A stretch of 64,000 nt of DNA, from contig NZ_JARP01000006.1 of NCBI RefSeq assembly GCF_000708595.2, positions 229,639 to 293,638 on the forward strand, in the 5' to 3' direction. This document shows, one piece after another, positions 17,070 to 25,775 of this stretch (positions are counted from its first letter, which is position 1; each line of letters opens with the position of its first letter). The stretch comes from Flavobacterium sp. KJJ. GTDB taxonomy: Bacteria; Bacteroidota; Bacteroidia; Flavobacteriales; Flavobacteriaceae. Position numbers and translations under genes: made by a program. Under the pieces are notes generated by a model. It did no database searches and had not been told where the DNA came from. It worked only from the letters and a program-made list of their open reading frames with translations.

Positions 17070-20000
17070 ATAAAAGCAGCTATCAAAAAAGTAAAGAAAA
17101 TAGTATCCAGAACCCTAATTGGGTTAATCTTACTTTTGCTAGCAGTCGCTATCACATTGTCTTTGCCTTACGTTCAGACAAAAATTGCCCAATATGTTAC
17201 TGAATCTCTAAATTCAGATTTTAAAACAGATATTCATGTTGATAAAGTTGCTGTAAATATTTTTGGAGGCGTAAAACTTAAAAAAGTTTTGATTTACGAT
17301 CATCACAAAAAGGTTTTAATTTATTCTGATATTATTTCTACCGATATTTTAAGTATTAAAAGATTGCTTGATGGTGATTTAATATTTGGTGATCTTCGTT
17401 TAACAGGTTTGATTTTTAATCTAAAAACCTATAAAAACGAAAACGAGAATAATATCAATAAATTGATCCGATTATTTGATTCAGATAAGCCTTCTAAAAC
17501 AAACAAACGCTTTTTGCTTACAGCTAGAAACGCTTATATTTCTCAAGGAAATTTTTCAGTTGTTGATGAAAATAAAATGACTCCTAGATTTCTGGATTTC
17601 AAAAAATTAAATGCTTACATCAGTGATTTTAAACTAGAAGGACCGAATGTTACAACAACAATTCACCGTTTTTCTTTTTTAGACCACCGTGGTTTGTATG
17701 TTTCTAATTTCGCTGGAAAATTAACGTATACCAAAAAACAGATAAAAGTTGAAAATTTAGCGATCAAAACCAAAAGATCTTCAATATATGGAGAGGCTGT
17801 TTTAAATTATAAAGTAGAAGATTTTCTTCATTTTACAGATAAAGTAAAATTTAATGTTGCATTAGATTCTGCTTCAATTGCCTCAAATGACATTCGATAT
17901 TTTTATGACGGATTAGGAAAAAACCAGCATTTTAAAATCAAAACTAAACTAAGAGGGACGCTTAATAATCTTAATTTGAGAGAGCTTAGGCTAAGCGATA
18001 CAAACGGTTCTCGAATTGTTGGAAACATTAATTTCAAGAATCTTTTAGGAGATAAAACCCAAAAGTTTTCTATGGAAGGAAAATTCGACAGGTTGATTTC
18101 AAGTTATGATAATTTAGTTGTTTTATTGCCAAATGTTTTAGGTAAAAAATTACCGAAAGAACTTAAAAGAGTCGGGAAATTTAATATTGTCGGAAAAGCA
18201 AAAGTCTCTACGACTGATCTTGAAGCCGATTTTAAAATGGTTACTGATTTAGGAAACGGTCAGGCAGATATTCATATGAATAATATGGATTTTATTGATA
18301 AAGCATCATATTCGGGTAATATAATCCTAGAAAATTTTGATGTGGGAGCTTTGTTAGCGAGAAAAGATATTGGCAAAACCACTTTAAATTTAGATGTTGA
18401 CGGAGTCGGGTTTACTGAAAAGTATTTGAATACAATTATTAAAGGTGATATTGCAAAATTAGATTACAATAAGTACACTTATAATAATATAACAGTAAAT
18501 GGTAATTTTAAATTGCCTTATTATAAAGGAGAGATTTCTGTAAACGATCCCAACCTAAGCTTAACTTTTGATGGTTTAGTTGATTTGAGCAAACGCGAAA
18601 GCAGGTACGATTTTCATATTAATGTTGAAAATGCAGATTTACGAAAACTTAAGTTTATAAACGATTCGATTTCTCATTTTAAAGGAGATGCCGTTGTTCA
18701 GGTAACGGGTAATTCTATCGAAAATCTTCGAGGAAATATTTATATAAAAGATGCTGAATATCAGAACCCAAAGTCAACTTATTCTTTTGATGAACTGCAG
18801 GTTACTTCAAATTTTGATGCCGATAGACTGCGAACAATAACGATTAATTCTACCGATGTTGTTAATGGTAAAATCGTTGGGAAATTCCGTTTTGATCAGC
18901 TAGATAAATTGGTAATGAATTCGGTTGGAAGTCTTTATACCAATTATAAACCTTATAAAGTTAAAAAAGGACAGTTCCTGCGTTTCAATTTTCATGTTTA
19001 TGATAAAGTTGTAGAAATGCTTTATCCAGAAATCAATATCGATTCGTCGACTGTAGTGCGCGGTAAAATTGATTCTGATTTGCAAGAATTTAAATTCAGA
19101 TTTAATTCTCAAAAAATAACGGCATCAAAAAATACATTTGATAATGTCCGAATCAATATCGATAATAAAAACCCGCTTTATAACGCTTTTGTCGAGTTAG
19201 ACAGTATCAAAACGCCTTATTATAAGGTGCGTGATTTTAGTTTGATCAATGTAACATCAAAAGATACTTTGTTTGTTCGTTCAGAGTTTAAAGGCGGAGA
19301 AAAAGGTCAGGATTATTTTAATCTGGATTTGTATCATACCATCGATAAAAACAAAAATAATATTGTCGGGATTAAAAAATCTGAAATGAAATTTAAAGAC
19401 TATTTATGGTATTTAAACGAAAATGCAGAAAAAGACAATCAGATTGTTTTTGATAAAAACTTTAAAAATTTTACTATTGATAATATAGTGTTATCACATG
19501 AAAATCAGAAAATTGATTTAAACGGAATTATAAAAGGAAGTGATTATAAAGATATTGTGCTGAATTTTGAAGATGTTGATATTAATAAAATCACGCCTTT
19601 AACATCGAAGTTTGTGTTTAATGGTAATATGAACGGAAATATCAATTACAAGCAAAATAAAAATGTTTATCAGCCCACGGCCTCGATTGTCATTGATCAT
19701 CTTAATTTGAATAAAATAGAATTAGGAACGCTGAATTTTGATATTTCTGGTGATGAAACTTTTAAAAAGTTTACCATAAATTCATCAATACAGAATGGTT
19801 TTACAGAATCGTTTAGAGCAAACGGAACTTTTGCTGTCGAAAATAAAGAGACTTTTTTAGATCTGAATTTAAAACTCGAAGGATTTAATCTGGCGACTTT
19901 AGGAACTGTTGGAGGAGATGTTTTGTCAAACGTCAGAGGATCTGTTTCTGGAAATGCGGCTGTTGTTGGAAATCTAAAAAAACCTGAAATCAACGGACGA

Positions 20001-21623
20001 TTGTATGTAGAAAAGGCAGGAATGACAATTCCGTACCTAAATACAGATTATGAATTAAGCGATCGAACCGTAATTGATTTGACAGATGAAAAGTTTTTAT
20101 TCAGAAACAATCAATTGACTGATACAAAATACAATACCAAAGGATTATTGAATGGAAGTATAGAGCATCATAATTTTAGTGATTGGAAACTTGATTTAAC
20201 CATAACATCTAAAAGGTTGCTGGCGCTGGATACTAAAGACAGTGATGATGCGGCTTATTTTGGTACAGCATTTATAAATGGAACAGCCAGTATAAAAGGG
20301 CCAACAGAAAGTTTATTTATAAAAGTGGATGCCAAATCTGAAAAAGGCACAGAAGTTAAGATACCTATTAATAATGTGCAAAGTGTTGGAGAAAGCAGTT
20401 GGATTCATTTTGTAACGCCAAAAGAAAAATACAATCTAGCGAATGGTATTGTCGAGAAAACCAGAAACTATAACGGTCTTGAACTAGAGTTTGATTTTGA
20501 TATTACACCAGATGCCGAAGTAGAAGTAATTTTAGATCGAAACTCTGGACATGGTATGAAAGGAAAAGGATATGGATCGCTTTTGTTTAAAATTAATACA
20601 CTCGGTAAATTTAATATGTGGGGAGATTTCCAGGCATATGAAGGAACTTATAATTTTAAATACGGCGGTTTAATTGATAAAAAATTCGCAGTCAAAAAAG
20701 GTGGATCTATTATTTGGGAAGGAAACCCGATGAAAGCACAGTTGAATTTAGAAGCAGTTTATCGAACTTCTGCCAATCCTGCTGTATTACTAGAGAACTC
20801 TTCTTTCAATAAAAAAGTGCCGGTTGAAGTAGTTATTGGTTTAAGAGGAGATTTAACAAGTCCGGAGCCTAATTTTGATATTCAGTTTCCTTCTGTGAGT
20901 AATGTTTTAAAATCAGAGATTCAATATAAATTAGACGATAAAGATGTCCGTCAGACTCAGGCTTTGTATTTGCTTTCAACTGGTTCGTTTATGAGTCCGG
21001 ATGGTTTCAATCAAAGTGATTTGTCTGGAACTTTTGCAGAAACAGCAGCAAGTTTGCTGGGCGGTATCATAAAATCAGATAATGATAAATTTAATATTGA
21101 TTTAAATTTTATTTCGGCAGACAAAAGAATTGGACAAGAAGCAGATGGTCAGTTTGTAGCAAATATTTCCTCTCAGATTAATGAAAAAATATCTATTAAT
21201 GGAAAAGTCGGAGTTCCGGTAGGAGGTGTTAATGAATCAGCAATTGTTGGAGATATAGAAATATTGTACAGAGTGAATGAAGATGGATCAATGAACCTTC
21301 GTTTGTTTAATAAAGAAAATGATATCAATTATATAGGACAAGGAATTGGTTATACACAAGGAGTCGGTATTTCGTATGAAGTAGATTTTGATACTTTCAG
21401 CGAACTGGTGAATAAATTATTCAAAAGCCATAAACTTGAAAGAGCAATAAAAAATTCTTCTGATGATCCAGACTCTTATCTGAATCCTGATTTTATCAAC
21501 TTTAATAATAAAAAAGAAGCTGAAAAAAATAATAAAAAGTCAGATAAAAAAGATGACGAAAAAAAGCCTCAGCCACAAAATAGCAATAATCAAGGATTGA
21601 TTCCAGATAATGACGATTTTTAA
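17070..21623 (+). CDS. tamB: TamB/DUF490 translocation-and-assembly protein (apparent ATA start)
   Basis: A giant envelope protein of about 1,517 residues, anchored in the inner membrane and spanning the periplasm as a beta-taco that moves lipids or helps outer-membrane assembly. A basic stretch (KKVKKIVSRT) and a signal anchor (LIGLILLLLAVAITLSLPYV) are followed by repetitive AsmA-like beta-sheet sequence. The C-terminal DUF490 domain includes FNMWGDFQAYEGTYNFKYGG and a Ser/Lys-rich tail ending PDNDDF. No ATG, GTG or TTG precedes the anchor in frame: the expected position (before KAAIKKVKK) reads ATA at 17070-17072, just after an in-frame TAA at 17055. The first conventional start is a TTG at 17136 inside the transmembrane helix. 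Family certain, start uncertain. Confidence 0.9.
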   Translation: MKAAIKKVKKIVSRTLIGLILLLLAVAITLSLPYVQTKIAQYVTESLNSDFKTDIHVDKVAVNIFGGVKLKKVLIYDHHKKVLIYSDIISTDILSIKRLLDGDLIFGDLRLTGLIFNLKTYKNENENNINKLIRLFDSDKPSKTNKRFLLTARNAYISQGNFSVVDENKMTPRFLDFKKLNAYISDFKLEGPNVTTTIHRFSFLDHRGLYVSNFAGKLTYTKKQIKVENLAIKTKRSSIYGEAVLNYKVEDFLHFTDKVKFNVALDSASIASNDIRYFYDGLGKNQHFKIKTKLRGTLNNLNLRELRLSDTNGSRIVGNINFKNLLGDKTQKFSMEGKFDRLISSYDNLVVLLPNVLGKKLPKELKRVGKFNIVGKAKVSTTDLEADFKMVTDLGNGQADIHMNNMDFIDKASYSGNIILENFDVGALLARKDIGKTTLNLDVDGVGFTEKYLNTIIKGDIAKLDYNKYTYNNITVNGNFKLPYYKGEISVNDPNLSLTFDGLVDLSKRESRYDFHINVENADLRKLKFINDSISHFKGDAVVQVTGNSIENLRGNIYIKDAEYQNPKSTYSFDELQVTSNFDADRLRTITINSTDVVNGKIVGKFRFDQLDKLVMNSVGSLYTNYKPYKVKKGQFLRFNFHVYDKVVEMLYPEINIDSSTVVRGKIDSDLQEFKFRFNSQKITASKNTFDNVRINIDNKNPLYNAFVELDSIKTPYYKVRDFSLINVTSKDTLFVRSEFKGGEKGQDYFNLDLYHTIDKNKNNIVGIKKSEMKFKDYLWYLNENAEKDNQIVFDKNFKNFTIDNIVLSHENQKIDLNGIIKGSDYKDIVLNFEDVDINKITPLTSKFVFNGNMNGNINYKQNKNVYQPTASIVIDHLNLNKIELGTLNFDISGDETFKKFTINSSIQNGFTESFRANGTFAVENKETFLDLNLKLEGFNLATLGTVGGDVLSNVRGSVSGNAAVVGNLKKPEINGRLYVEKAGMTIPYLNTDYELSDRTVIDLTDEKFLFRNNQLTDTKYNTKGLLNGSIEHHNFSDWKLDLTITSKRLLALDTKDSDDAAYFGTAFINGTASIKGPTESLFIKVDAKSEKGTEVKIPINNVQSVGESSWIHFVTPKEKYNLANGIVEKTRNYNGLELEFDFDITPDAEVEVILDRNSGHGMKGKGYGSLLFKINTLGKFNMWGDFQAYEGTYNFKYGGLIDKKFAVKKGGSIIWEGNPMKAQLNLEAVYRTSANPAVLLENSSFNKKVPVEVVIGLRGDLTSPEPNFDIQFPSVSNVLKSEIQYKLDDKDVRQTQALYLLSTGSFMSPDGFNQSDLSGTFAETAASLLGGIIKSDNDKFNIDLNFISADKRIGQEADGQFVANISSQINEKISINGKVGVPVGGVNESAIVGDIEILYRVNEDGSMNLRLFNKENDINYIGQGIGYTQGVGISYEVDFDTFSELVNKLFKSHKLERAIKNSSDDPDSYLNPDFINFNNKKEAEKNNKKSDKKDDEKKPQPQNSNNQGLIPDNDDF

Positions 21624-21645
21624 GCTTTTGTTAAAAAAGCGTAAT

Positions 21646-21680
21646 AAAAAAACCATTCGCCACAACGAATGGTTTTTTTA
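21646..21680 (+). terminator. Intrinsic terminator after tamB
   Basis: Stem AAAAAACCATTCG / CGAATGGTTTTTT around CCACAA. The remaining 250 bases before pfkA are AT-rich with no coding signal, but hold a palindromic operator-like site at 21836-21847. Confidence 0.88.
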
Positions 21681-21835
21681 TACTAATTTTAGATTTCCAA
21701 AACATTTTTGCGTAATGAAGTCAACCTCACATTTTTATAACACTTCATTTATGTATTGTTAATTTTAAGGATTTAATTAAAATAAGCACCTTTTATTATT
21801 TTAAATGAATTTTTTAGTATCGAAAAACTTATTAA

Positions 21836-21847
21836 CGAAAACGTTTG
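21836..21847. promoter_or_regulatory. LacI-type operator-like palindrome upstream of pfkA
   Basis: CGAAAACGTTTG has an AAACGTTT palindromic core and matches ten of twelve bases of the perfect GAAAACGTTTTC site before susC at 57199-57210, when aligned on the core. It lies 86 bases before the pfkA ATG. Sites of this form are bound by LacI-family sugar regulators; the cognate regulator is not in the window. Confidence 0.35.
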
Positions 21848-21932
21848 AATTTAACATATTTTATTAATTTATTATAAACATAACCTAGAAAGTGGTGAAT
21901 GTTTGCTAATTTTACACTTTAATACTTAAATA

Positions 21933-22919
21933 ATGCCAAAAACAATAAAAAAAGTAGGTGTTCTAACCTCAGGAGGAGACTCGCCAGGAATGAATGCTGC
22001 AATACGATCAGTTGTTCGAACATGCGCTTATCATAACATAGAATGCATAGGAATTTATAGAGGGTATCAAGGAATGATCGAAGGAGATTTCAAAGAAATG
22101 GGCCCTCGAAGCGTAAATAATATTGTAAACAAAGGTGGAACGATCTTAAAATCGGCTCGTTCTGTTGAGTTTAGAACCCCAGAAGGTAGAAAAAAAGCGC
22201 ACGAAAATCTTTTGAAAGCTGGAGTTGATGCTCTAGTAGTAATTGGAGGTGACGGAAGTTTTACCGGAGGATTGATTTTTAATTCAGAATATGATTTTCC
22301 AGTAATGGGAATTCCAGGTACAATTGATAATGATATTTTTGGTACAAGTCATACTTTAGGATATGATACAGCCTTAAATACTGTTGTAGATTGTATTGAT
22401 AAAATTAGAGACACTGCAAGTTCACATAACCGTCTGTTCTTTGTAGAGGTTATGGGTAGAGATGCAGGTCATATTGCTCTTAATGCAGGTATTGGAGCTG
22501 GTGCAGAAGAAATCCTTATTCCTGAAGAAGATTTAGGTTTAGACAGATTGCTAGACTCTCTTCAAAAAAGTAAAGCTTCAGGAAAATCATCAAGTATAGT
22601 GGTTATTGCTGAAGGCGATAAAATTGGTAAAAACGTTTTCGAATTAAAAGATTATGTTGAAGCTAATTTGCCTGAGTACGACGTAAGAGTTTCTGTTTTA
22701 GGACACATGCAACGTGGTGGTTCTCCATCTTGTTTTGACCGTGTTTTAGCAAGCCGTTTAGGTGTAAAGGCAGTAGAATCTTTAATAGAAGGAAAATCTA
22801 ATTACATGGTTGGTTTACAAGCTGATAAAGTGGCTTTAACACCACTTGAGCAGGCAATTAAAGGTAAATCTGAAATTGATAGAGAATTATTGAGAGTGTC
22901 TGATATCATGTCGACATAA
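21933..22919 (+). CDS. pfkA: ATP-dependent 6-phosphofructokinase
   Basis: Glycolytic enzyme of 328 residues, fructose-6-phosphate plus ATP to fructose-1,6-bisphosphate. The sequence shows GVLTSGGDSPGMNA at the N-terminus, the nucleotide motif GGDGS (105-109; a glycine after GGD favours ATP over pyrophosphate), the catalytic PGTIDND (128-134), the MGRDAGH substrate motif and HMQRGGSPSCFDR. Length fits the bacterial group A1 form. It sits 98 bases before gap on the same strand, so the two may form a glycolytic unit. A LacI-type palindrome lies 86 bases upstream. Confidence 0.97.
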   Translation: MPKTIKKVGVLTSGGDSPGMNAAIRSVVRTCAYHNIECIGIYRGYQGMIEGDFKEMGPRSVNNIVNKGGTILKSARSVEFRTPEGRKKAHENLLKAGVDALVVIGGDGSFTGGLIFNSEYDFPVMGIPGTIDNDIFGTSHTLGYDTALNTVVDCIDKIRDTASSHNRLFFVEVMGRDAGHIALNAGIGAGAEEILIPEEDLGLDRLLDSLQKSKASGKSSSIVVIAEGDKIGKNVFELKDYVEANLPEYDVRVSVLGHMQRGGSPSCFDRVLASRLGVKAVESLIEGKSNYMVGLQADKVALTPLEQAIKGKSEIDRELLRVSDIMST

Positions 22920-22993
22920 AGATATAAAGTTAAAAGTTTAAAAAAGGAAAGAAGTTTATTGTGAGGAAATTAGACTTTAAATTAGTGTAATAA

Positions 22994-24022
<1,029 letters not shown>

Positions 24023-24038
24023 TATTATATAATTTTAC

Positions 24039-24072
24039 AAAATCCCGTTATTTCAAAGTAACGGGATTTTCT
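24039..24072 (+). terminator. Intrinsic terminator after gap
   Basis: AAAATCCCGTTA / TAACGGGATTTT hairpin (partly offset arms) with a TTTCAAAG-type loop and a T-rich end, 17 bases past the gap stop. Confidence 0.85.
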
Positions 24073-24151
24073 TATTTTGTTACGTCTTTAATTAATGTAA
24101 AAAATACACTTTTGATTAATTAAAGAAAAACTAATCCAAAAACTAAAGAAA

Positions 24152-25003
24152 ATGAAATTAATAGTTGATAGTGGATCTACTAAAGCCGATTGGATTGCAA
24201 TTGATGATAATGGAAAAGTATTATTCACCACACAAACTTTAGGATTAAATCCTGAAATTCTTGACGGTCCTGAAATTGTTTCAAGATTAAACGATCGTTT
24301 TGATATCCTTCAAAATAAAAAAAATGCTACCCATTTGTTCTTTTACGGAGCAGGTTGCGGAACGGAGAGAATGCAGACTTCTCTTTCTCAAATATTTCAA
24401 GAATATTTTAATAATGCAATAGTTGAAGTTCATGAAGATACTTATGCTGCTGTTTATGCAACAACTCCAAAAGGAGAAGAAGCAATCGTAAGTATTTTAG
24501 GAACAGGTTCTAACTGCAGCTATTTTGATGGCAAACTATTACATCAAAAAGTTCAGTCGCTGGGCTATATTGTTATGGATGACTGCAGTGGAAATGTTTT
24601 CGGAAAAGAATTAATCAGAAAATATTATTTCAATAAAATGCCTAAAGAATTAGCAGTTGAATTTGAAAAAGAATATAATTTAGATGCTGATTTTATCAAA
24701 AACAAATTATACAAAGAACCAAATCCAAACGCATATTTAGCGACTTTTGCTAAGTTCTTGATCAAACATAAAGATTCTGAATTTTGTAGAAAAATTATCT
24801 TCAAAGGGATGAAATCGTTCGTTAAAAACTACATTCACCAATTTGATAATTGTAAAGAAGTTCCAGTTCATTTTGTTGGTTCTATTGCTTTCTATTTAAA
24901 AGATGAATTACAAGAAACATTTAATAAATATGAACTAAAATTAGGTAATGTTTTAAGAAGACCGATTGATGGATTAATTGCATACCATGTTGCTAATCAA
25001 TAG
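24152..25003 (+). CDS. BadF/BadG/BcrA/BcrD-type ATPase, probable N-acetylglucosamine kinase
   Basis: ASKHA-fold sugar-kinase-like protein of 283 residues. The phosphate-1 motif DSGSTKADW (6-14), the segment YGAGCGTE, phosphate-2 motif SILGTGSNC and adenosine motif VHFVGSIAFYLKD match the eukaryotic-type GlcNAc kinase group widespread in Bacteroidota. The enzyme would phosphorylate GlcNAc or glucosamine to the 6-phosphate. It follows pfkA-gap and overlaps no gene; mgsA starts ten bases downstream, so the two are probably co-transcribed. It would supply GlcNAc-6-P to the NagB fusion encoded at 62063. The substrate is inferred from family only. Confidence 0.8.
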   Translation: MKLIVDSGSTKADWIAIDDNGKVLFTTQTLGLNPEILDGPEIVSRLNDRFDILQNKKNATHLFFYGAGCGTERMQTSLSQIFQEYFNNAIVEVHEDTYAAVYATTPKGEEAIVSILGTGSNCSYFDGKLLHQKVQSLGYIVMDDCSGNVFGKELIRKYYFNKMPKELAVEFEKEYNLDADFIKNKLYKEPNPNAYLATFAKFLIKHKDSEFCRKIIFKGMKSFVKNYIHQFDNCKEVPVHFVGSIAFYLKDELQETFNKYELKLGNVLRRPIDGLIAYHVANQ

Positions 25004-25013
25004 TTCTGGTTTT

Positions 25014-25388
25014 ATGGAAATTGCTATTATTGCTCATGATGGTAAAAAAGCTGATTTAATTGATTTCTTAATTAAAAACGAGGCTGTTTTGCATCACGAA
25101 AAAATAAAGCTGATTGGTACAGGAACTACTGGAGGAAAAGCCGAAGCTGCAGGTTTTAAAACGCAAAGAATGCTTTCTGGACCTTTAGGAGGTGATGCAC
25201 AAATTGCAGGAAGAGTTGCAGAAGGAATAACTCAAATGGTTTTCTTTTTTAAAGATCCTTTATCGAGTCATCCACACGAAGCTGATATCAATATGCTGAT
25301 TCGTGTCTGTGATGTGCACAATGTGCCGCTGGCCACGAATGAAGCAACGGCACAATTATTATTAGATGCTATTGCACTGCAATTATAG
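25014..25388 (+). CDS. mgsA: Methylglyoxal synthase
   Basis: Converts dihydroxyacetone phosphate to methylglyoxal and phosphate, a bypass relieving sugar-phosphate stress. The protein has 124 residues, with the MGS-like fold motifs AIIAHDGKK at the start, GTGTTGGKAE, the phosphate/catalytic segment SGPLGGDAQIA (catalytic Asp61) and DPLSSHPHEADI with the conserved histidine near 88. ATG at 25014 is chosen; upstream codons would overlap the kinase gene. Its last 20 bases overlap the convergent ridA gene. Position just after pfkA, gap and a sugar kinase fits control of triose-phosphate levels. Confidence 0.95.
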   Translation: MEIAIIAHDGKKADLIDFLIKNEAVLHHEKIKLIGTGTTGGKAEAAGFKTQRMLSGPLGGDAQIAGRVAEGITQMVFFFKDPLSSHPHEADINMLIRVCDVHNVPLATNEATAQLLLDAIALQL

Positions 25389-25749
25389 AAATTTCAACAT
25401 TTACATTTTTTGGCAAACATGCCACTTGAACCGTTTCACGAGCTGGAGCGGTTTTTTCGTTAAAATAAGATCCGTAAACCGTGTTTATTGCAGCAAAATT
25501 ATTCATATCCATGATAAAAATAGTTGCTTTCACAACATTTTCAAACGTCATATCTGCAGCTTCTAGAATTGCTGCTATATTTTCCATAACTTGTTTTGTT
25601 TCGTCAAGAATATTTTCAGTAACAAGTTCTCCTGAAGCTGGGTTTATAGCAATTTGTCCAGAAGCATAAAGTGTATTTCCTGATAATACGGCTTGATTGT
25701 AAGGACCGATTGGAGCGGGAGCTTTTTCAGTAAAGATGATTTTTTTCAT
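25369..25749 (-). CDS. ridA: RidA-family reactive imine/enamine deaminase
   Basis: Small cytoplasmic protein of 126 residues that forms trimers and hydrolyses 2-aminoacrylate and related imines. Conserved marks: KAPAPIGPYNQAV near the start, LYASGQIAI, and the arginine of PARETVQVACLP that binds the substrate carboxylate, followed by the terminal VEISIIAVQ. Its 3' end overlaps mgsA by 20 bases tail to tail. The stretch complementary to 25431-25458 within it reads as a weak hairpin plus T run in the mgsA direction. Confidence 0.94.
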   Translation of the reverse strand: MKKIIFTEKAPAPIGPYNQAVLSGNTLYASGQIAINPASGELVTENILDETKQVMENIAAILEAADMTFENVVKATIFIMDMNNFAAINTVYGSYFNEKTAPARETVQVACLPKNVNVEISIIAVQ

Positions 25750-25775
25750 ATGAATTATTTTTATTCGAAAGTAAT

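Noticed and set aside
19697..19993. Minus-strand reading frame inside tamB
   Set aside because: Shadow of the tamB frame; no start context, no domain.
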